Program-made: the position numbers and the translations under genes
Notes under the pieces: generated by a model
What the model was told of the DNA's origin: nothing
Database searches by the model: none
What the model saw: the letters and a program-made list of their open reading frames with translations, nothing else
Part shown: positions 60,001 through 64,000 of the stretch, in pieces
How positions within the stretch are numbered: position 1 is the stretch's first letter
Layout: each line of letters begins with the position of its first letter
Source: Isoetes taiwanensis
Lineage: Eukaryota; Streptophyta; Lycopodiopsida; Isoetales; Isoetaceae
DNA length: 64,000 bases
Reading direction: 5' to 3'
NCBI GenBank assembly: GCA_021234155.1
Contig: JAJEKV010000017.1
Coordinates: forward strand, 12,467,525-12,531,524

Positions 60001-60534
60001 GAGTTACATTTAGCCTGAATCTTAAACTTGATACCTAGCCCTAAACTTCGTAACGTGGTATGCCCAGTTGGCAATGTGATGAGCTATCAGCTCTACATAG
60101 GCTAGATGGGGAAAATCACACTTAACACAATACTCGACTGTATCTTATTGATATGTCTCTCCTATTTATCAATAAGAGAAAGCAGTCACAGGAACGAATG
60201 GGCTGTCTCCATCAAACCCTATCTGAGCAGTTTCTTTGATTTTCAATTGTTACACTTAATATTTTTTTGTTTCCATACTTTAGATAACAGGAGGGTTCTC
60301 CTCCTGGAGGTCTTGAATTCTGTTTATGTTATGGTCTTATAGACCCTTCGGGTCTTACGTAGACGTTAATAAATCTTTCTTTCTTTCTATGATATTTAGT
60401 ACAATGTGCATTTTATTTGTTATTGGCTGATGACGTGCCACTCTTATAACTTAGGGACCAAAACCAAGAGGAGCATTGGAGCTGATTAACATGGAAGGTT
60501 TTGTTGAAGCTCTTGTTCAGCATATGATGACAGG
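51014..60534 (+). CDS. IMPA-9: Importin subunit alpha, closest to plant importin alpha-9 (5' six exons)
   Basis: Six exons join in phase: 51014-51071, 51131-51329, 53526-53679, 53738-53840, 54196-54380 and 60455-60534 (259 codons; the 3' part is not in the window). The N-terminus has a basic IBB-like stretch, VGIAGQRRRDAALIVGKERR. ARM repeats follow with AGVISLLVKCLSFGSSEEQ, LLETAWCITNIASGNSEETR, then APHVAEQCAWALGNIAGED, LVSTACWALSNLIK and GPKPRGALELINMEGFVEAL. Each W..(S/T)N(I/L) marks the NLS-binding ladder. The family is the cytosolic adaptor that binds nuclear localisation signals and importin beta. Wording and exon content match the alpha-9 type rather than alpha-1/2. Start chosen as the first in-frame ATG giving MSDGGSTGG. 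Further exons were not found up to 64000. Confidence 0.88.
51840..52560 (-). pseudogene. Copia pol remnant (RT end / RNase H)
   Basis: Minus-strand fragments: RVLAYLQGTLFEGISYF-like, LYTDTDFASHDYETRKVYY (RNase H start, usually YSDADWA), MGHQKTVHCRPQHTRLK, a region where STAEAEY would be, and QKQLADGLTKPLLGSKLQQM (usually QLADIFTKPL). Several stops. It lies antisense inside intron 2 of the importin gene. Confidence 0.78.
52774..52971 (-). other. Coding-like antisense stretch, unidentified
   Basis: Minus-strand frame: EVQNESTALQIWEILCTICS, FADNCLSAIHKIISYSKSFV, LDPRNHLNTI, stop. Helix-rich and unlike a retroelement. I do not recognise it. It may be an exon of a decayed gene. Confidence 0.3.
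55899..56192 (+). other. Coding-like stretch resembling an endonuclease/RT linker
   Basis: The plus-strand frame after 55947 reads GKKYDQDCKTLHRKLKHALN, FSPDRVPEINAEYKRLTWRK, KRAFESKVLDLGLKIQGK and a stop. The arrangement of Y.RL..RKKR.F resembles the linker of non-LTR elements but is not decisive. Confidence 0.25.
56512..58248 (+). pseudogene. Copia gag-pol fragment: gag, protease, integrase
   Basis: ATG at 56512. Gag (UBN2 type) with DPWKYFQHPLLDDHNYFIWK, broken by TGA at 56872. The CCHC knuckle CWYCGKKGHMKRQC is at about 57217-57258. Protease active site VWLIDSGATKHLAG is at 57430-57470. GAG-pre-integrase LWHERYGHVG...CHACRLGKQ follows, then integrase core HTDICYMPTES and FIVFVDDFSRYTWVY. 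The frame ends at 58248 and no reverse transcriptase follows before an LTR-like segment, so RT and RNase H are deleted. The Copia order (integrase before RT) fits. Confidence 0.88.
58437..58580 (+). repeat. Copia LTR-like segment 1
   Basis: cggggggA then TGTTAGAGTATTATC: a G-rich polypurine tract followed by a TG start. It shares gctgacatggca...ccatagtcacgc with the segment at 59799. End not defined. Confidence 0.55.
59799..59965 (+). repeat. Copia LTR-like segment 2
   Basis: cagtggggA then TGTTAAGAGTACGATG, related to 58437 (shared tgactgtgcat/taactgtgcat, atatatgccatagtcacgc). It probably ends near catagaacactaaca. Confidence 0.55.
60280..60388 (+). mobile_element. Short retroelement 3' end with hairpins and (TTTC)n tail
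   Basis: CAGGAGG-gttct-CCTCCTG is followed by AGACCC-TTCG-GGTCT, then ttacgtagacgttaataaat and a TTTC repeat. The UUCG hairpin and simple-repeat tail parallel the LINE family, but sequences differ. Possibly a SINE. It lies 70 bp before the importin exon 6 acceptor. Confidence 0.45.
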
Positions 60535-61162
60535 GTTAGTTCACTCTGTATTTCAGGCTGTTTTACTTTATTGTTGGTTGTACAAAGATGAAAACATACT
60601 TTTGGTATACCTTTGTACCTAGAGAATTGCTTGTATTAATAATTTGATAGGTTCTTGCGCGTAACGTGGTTGCCTCTGGAATCTAAGGAATTTAAGAGCA
60701 TCTAAAGTCTTAAATTTTGTTTTGGTTACAAATTGATAAAAGAAAGTTGGTTATGAGATAATCTTCCTGTCTCAATCTTGAGCTGATGGTGGCATGAGAC
60801 CTATTGCAAAAATGGAGGAGCCTCCGTTGAAAAGATGACCTCATGGGGCACATGTAAAACTTCTCTTCAAAAAACAAAAAAGATCATAGAAGAGCATGTC
60901 CCTTCTATAGGAGAGGGTTGCAGCTTTGCATAGTACTTGTGGGCTGTTAGATCCTATCTTAAGAGAGAAATTCTTCAAGTCATACTCCACATTGAAGCGC
61001 AGAAATTTCTTCTCTACTTTAAACAAATTCACGTTGAACCTCAGATGCAAACAAGAGAAGTAGCATTGGCATCCACTCTTCTCTTCTGGGAGACGTGCTA
61101 TCCCTTTCGTATGCATATAACTAGTGGTAAATGTGCATTCTCCCTTATCCATTCTCAAAAAT
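60535..61162. other. Importin-alpha intron 6 sequence, no gene recognised
   Basis: Downstream of the exon 6 donor GG|gttagt. A 105-codon minus-strand and an 81-codon plus-strand frame (60841-61182) lack motifs. Confidence 0.4.
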
Positions 61163-61330
61163 TGTTAACATATGACATGTGACATGACACTACTCATAGA
61201 TGTCTAGACACCATGTATGTTGCTGACATGACTCTTATAAAGTCTTAGTCATGTTTCATAGTTCTTGATTCATATTACTCTCGTGTAACTCATTTTATTC
61301 TTGCATACAGCATCTTTGTATCAGAGCTTC
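61163..61330 (+). repeat. Copia LTR-like segment 3 with primer-binding-site-like end
   Basis: TGTTAACATATGAC...gcatacagcatct, then TTTGTATCAGAGC, one or two changes from the initiator Met-tRNA complement. It shares gttgctgacatg and agtcatg words with segment 1. No gag follows. Confidence 0.5.
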
Positions 61331-62169
61331 ATTTGAGAAAAAATTGAGTGCCCGATTTTATTTAGCAGGTAGGATCAGAATGAGGTATTGGCTCTGATCA
61401 GATAGGAACACCAAGTCCAACTCCAGAGGAAAGAATAGAAGAATAGGGAACATATTTGTTGTATATAAGTAGGACGTTACTCTTGTCCTTGCTTCTTGCT
61501 GTTTCGCTTTGCATCTCTCCATTCCCTCAGGCATCTATCAAATTCCTAAAGCATAAAGCTTGTCTATTGAGAATACGATGAACCAACAGTGATCATCGAA
61601 AATGTTCCTGGCCAAATGCATATGTGCATCATTCTCTCATGGACCATCATGATTATGTATACCACTTATGCAATATCCATGCTTTTGCTCCTTTAAACTC
61701 CTAGTCGTTGTACATAGATAAATGGAGATGTTTATTTTTGTTACATCATATCTAAAGTTCCTTAGTTATAAGTTCGTTGCCCATGAGCAGCCATGCCAAG
61801 CACATGGCTCATCTGTCTTGGGTGGCCAAATGGGTACTTAGTCCCAAAGCAGTTTTGATATGTATGGGCTTATTTAAATACACTTTCTCTATTAGCATGC
61901 GTGTTGTAGTGACATTATGAAGCAAAGATTGAGTAAAATTAACAGAATTCGCAGTTATTCCCTGTTGAAGGACATTTCTGTTGCTAGCTGGAAAGGGCCA
62001 TTGGTGGGTGAGCAGTCTTAAGATATTTGACTCCTTATTGATATATTGACAGACTGCAGGCTTTTGAAGATACGGTCAAATGCCAGCAAAGACCACCTTG
62101 GTTAGCATATGCATCCGCCGAAGATTTGCCCAGTCTGGGCAAAGAAGTGTGATTCTCTCAGACCTCTAC

Positions 62170-62520
62170 TTCTCTTTCTTTTTAGCGGCTTTCTCAACAG
62201 ACCATCTTCCACAATTCAATACAATTGTTCAGCTTCCAAGCTTGGGCTGAAAGTCAGGAGCCAAATATTGTGCTCTAATACATTTTGAACGCAGCAGATA
62301 AATGGACTGCCCGCAGGAAAATTTCCATAGCTAGCGAAGTTGAGTTCCTTCACATCATTCATTCTCTTTCTTTTAGCGGCTTCTCAAGAGACCACCTTCC
62401 ACAATTTCAATGTCATTATTCAGCTTCCAAGCCTGGCTGAAAGGCAGGCACCAAATATGGTGCTCTATTACAATTTGGACCTAGCAGATAAATGAACCCG
62501 TAGAAACTTTTGCATAGAAG
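62170..62520. repeat. Two diverged tandem copies of a roughly 190-bp unit
   Basis: ttagcggctttctcaacagaccatcttccacaa...gcagataaatgga (from 62184) is repeated as ttagcggcttctcaagagaccaccttccacaa...gcagataaatgaa (from 62374). It lies just upstream of a Copia LTR. Confidence 0.75.
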
Positions 62521-62767
62521 GCCTGTTAGAATAGCATAATGTGATATATGTTGGACATGTTAAGTAGTTGTAACTTACGTTGTACCCCATGGCCCTTCAT
62601 TTTTTATCTTTTTTCTTATTTGCCACTCAACATCAACATGAGGACGTGGTACATATCTCATGAGTTAGTGTAACATACACAAGTTTCTTGCTCCTCCTTT
62701 GTTACTTGGTGCGTCTCCTCCTCTCTCCATAGTGTTTTGCTGTTCAAATCATCTTCTCCACTCAACA

Positions 62768-62783
62768 TTTGGTATCAGAGCGG
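62768..62783 (+). promoter_or_regulatory. Primer-binding site (initiator Met tRNA) of the Copia element
   Basis: TGGTATCAGAGCGG two bases after the LTR end. Confidence 0.85.
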
Positions 62784-63086
62784 TGTTGCCATCCTTGGGT
62801 GCGCTTCATACTGTGCAGGAGAGGGAGTATTTTGGGAAGGTTTTTCTGCTTGTGGAAAACAGAGCAGATTTTAACCCTAACTTGTGTTTGAGCCTAAAGA
62901 GAAACGTCCCTCTGTTATGGAGAGATATGGAGAGTTGCATGCAGTGTTAATCAAGCTAAAGGCAGCACTTGAGTGTAAAATCTGAAAGATTTCTTGCAGC
63001 AGCTTGCATATTGTCTTGCATATTGAAGATAGAGTAGGGATTTGCAGATTTGTGGCTTTGATTAGAAAAGGCTTGTGTTTTTCACA

Positions 63087-63940
63087 ATGGACAGCCTGGA
63101 AAAGGTGTTCATGAGTGAGAACTATTCTATTTGGAAGGAGAGAACCATTATAAAGGCAAGAACTACTCTATTTGGAAGGAGAAGATGACTTTGGCACTTG
63201 ATCTTGCTGGAGTTTGGGATGTAGTAGCTGGTGAAAACCAAAATGAAGATGATAAATGGGAAGAGTTGAACAAATGGCCCTGTTGCTCATAAAGGTTGTA
63301 GTGGATGATTCCATGCAAAGGCACATACTTGGAGTGAAAAGTGCTAGTGAAGCTTGGCGCAAATTTCAGCAAATCTATGAGACCAAGAATCATACAAGGA
63401 AGCAGCTGTTAAGAAATCAGCTTAACAGTCTAAAGTTAAGAGAATGTAAAGATGTGACTGACTTCATTGCGAAGATCACAGAAATTGCTGCACAATTGGC
63501 TTCTATTGGAGTTGAAGTTGAAGAGGATGAGCTCCTAAATGCCATATATCAAGGCGCACCTGAATATGAGCACGCACTTGATGTTTTTCAAGCACGGGAG
63601 AATCAGCCTAGCTTTGAAGAGCTTGCAGCAGCCCTACAGCAGAAAGTTTTGAGATCACAAATCTTGGAACAAACGGAGCAAGTTAATTTCAGCCAATCAA
63701 GAAGAAGAGGGAGTAGGGATCGAGGAAATTGGAGAAATTCCAAGACGCCGGTACTACCAAGATTGATTCTCAATCTCATCAGCCTCAAAGAGGAGAACCT
63801 CAACGAGGAAGAGGCCATGAAAGAGGCCGTACAAATAGAGGTAGAGGGAGAGGCCAACGTTGGAGTTCATACTCCAACAAAAGTATCAAATGCTATTGTT
63901 ATGATGAAGTTGGCCATATGGTGAATGATTGCCCTCTAAA
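63087..63940 (+). pseudogene. Copia gag (UBN2-type), frame-disrupted
   Basis: ATG at 63087 (MDSLEKVFMSENYSIWKE). A roughly 40-bp tandem duplication of aactaYtctatttggaagga (63118-63185) shifts the frame. The main frame 63256-63770 has the gag_UBN2 core: HILGVKSASEAWRKFQQIYE, LNSLKLRECKDVTDFIAKIT, ELLNAIYQGAPEYEHALDVF. After a second shift an RGRGRG-rich stretch leads to a zinc knuckle, CYCYDEVGHMVNDC (63891-63932), spaced C-X1-C instead of C-X2-C, so the second zinc ligand is misplaced. The product would be the particle protein. Confidence 0.82.
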
Positions 63941-64000
63941 AAGGATTATATTGAAAATGAAACTTGAAAAGGAGTCGCATTACCTTGAAGAAGGGTCGCC

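Larger units (their letters stand above)
54381..60454 (+). other. Importin-alpha intron 5, 6.1 kb, filled with Copia sequence
   Basis: Exon 5 ends AATAAAG|gtagtag and exon 6 begins after ataacttag. Both are phase 0, joining SNLIK to GPKPRG. The intron hosts a plus-strand Copia gag-pol fragment, two LTR-like segments and a short hairpin-tailed element. Confidence 0.82.
62524..64000 (+). mobile_element. Copia element, 5' part, running off the window
   Basis: The 244-bp LTR 62524-62767 (TGTTAGAATAGC...CCACTCAACA) is followed by the primer-binding site TTTGGTATCAGAGC (62768-62781) and a gag region from 63087. Orientation is the same as the importin gene, probably inside its next intron. Confidence 0.82.

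Noticed and set aside
60841-61182. Possible further importin exon in the 105- and 81-codon frames
   Set aside because: No ARM-repeat wording and no splice borders in the phase required after exon 6.

Overview
This window looks like repeat-dominated land-plant nuclear DNA. A fern is my best guess, and that is inference. The evidence is: spliced genes with AT-rich introns; dense nests of LTR retrotransposons with initiator-Met-tRNA primer sites; L1-like LINEs; CACTA, hAT-like and Mutator-like DNA elements; long CT/TG microsatellites; and a PPR fragment whose wording resembles the large PPR families of ferns. There is no bacterial-type gene organisation, CRISPR array, tRNA or rRNA that I can support.

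Layout. 1-1228: 3' end of a CACTA transposon, with a DUF4216-like coding end and a TGTCA-rich subterminal array. 1.2-4.9 kb: no gene seen. 4.9-11.5 kb: two 5'-truncated LINE copies separated by CT/TG microsatellites; the second is split by a 3.0-kb gag/pol-less LTR element with a 5-bp target duplication. 11.5-27.7 kb: one and a half copies of a Gypsy-type LTR family (LTRs of 1.4-1.6 kb, almost no coding capacity), the second carrying a nearly full-length LINE. 27.7-30.2 kb: short tandem repeats, then sequence with no recognised gene. 30.2-34.7 kb: a gag-only LTR element containing a solo LTR, then a 334-bp TRIM. 35.0-36.4 kb: PPR fragment and a 627-bp hAT-like element with an 8-bp target duplication. 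37.1-41.3 kb: 5'-truncated LINE with an 8-bp target duplication. 41.3-45.3 kb (perhaps to 49 kb): exon-like pieces of an unidentified minus-strand gene with a LINE stub, a foldback element and a second solo LTR around it. 49.6-50.9 kb: a 1.3-kb Mutator-like element full of copies of the perfect palindrome AAAATCGCTTAAGCGATTTT. 51.0-60.5 kb: first six exons of an importin-alpha gene (closest to plant importin alpha-9), whose introns hold Copia remnants. 60.5-64 kb: Copia LTR remnants and the 5' part of a Copia element running off the window.

How the parts relate. The only convincing host gene is the plus-strand importin-alpha gene; six exons join in phase. Its promoter-proximal DNA is the Mutator-like element, which ends about 70 bp before the start codon. 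Nearly everything else is mobile DNA, and several insertions can be ordered from target duplications and nesting. The LINE family shares a 3' RNA structure whose outer stem covaries between copies, while the simple-repeat tail differs from copy to copy.
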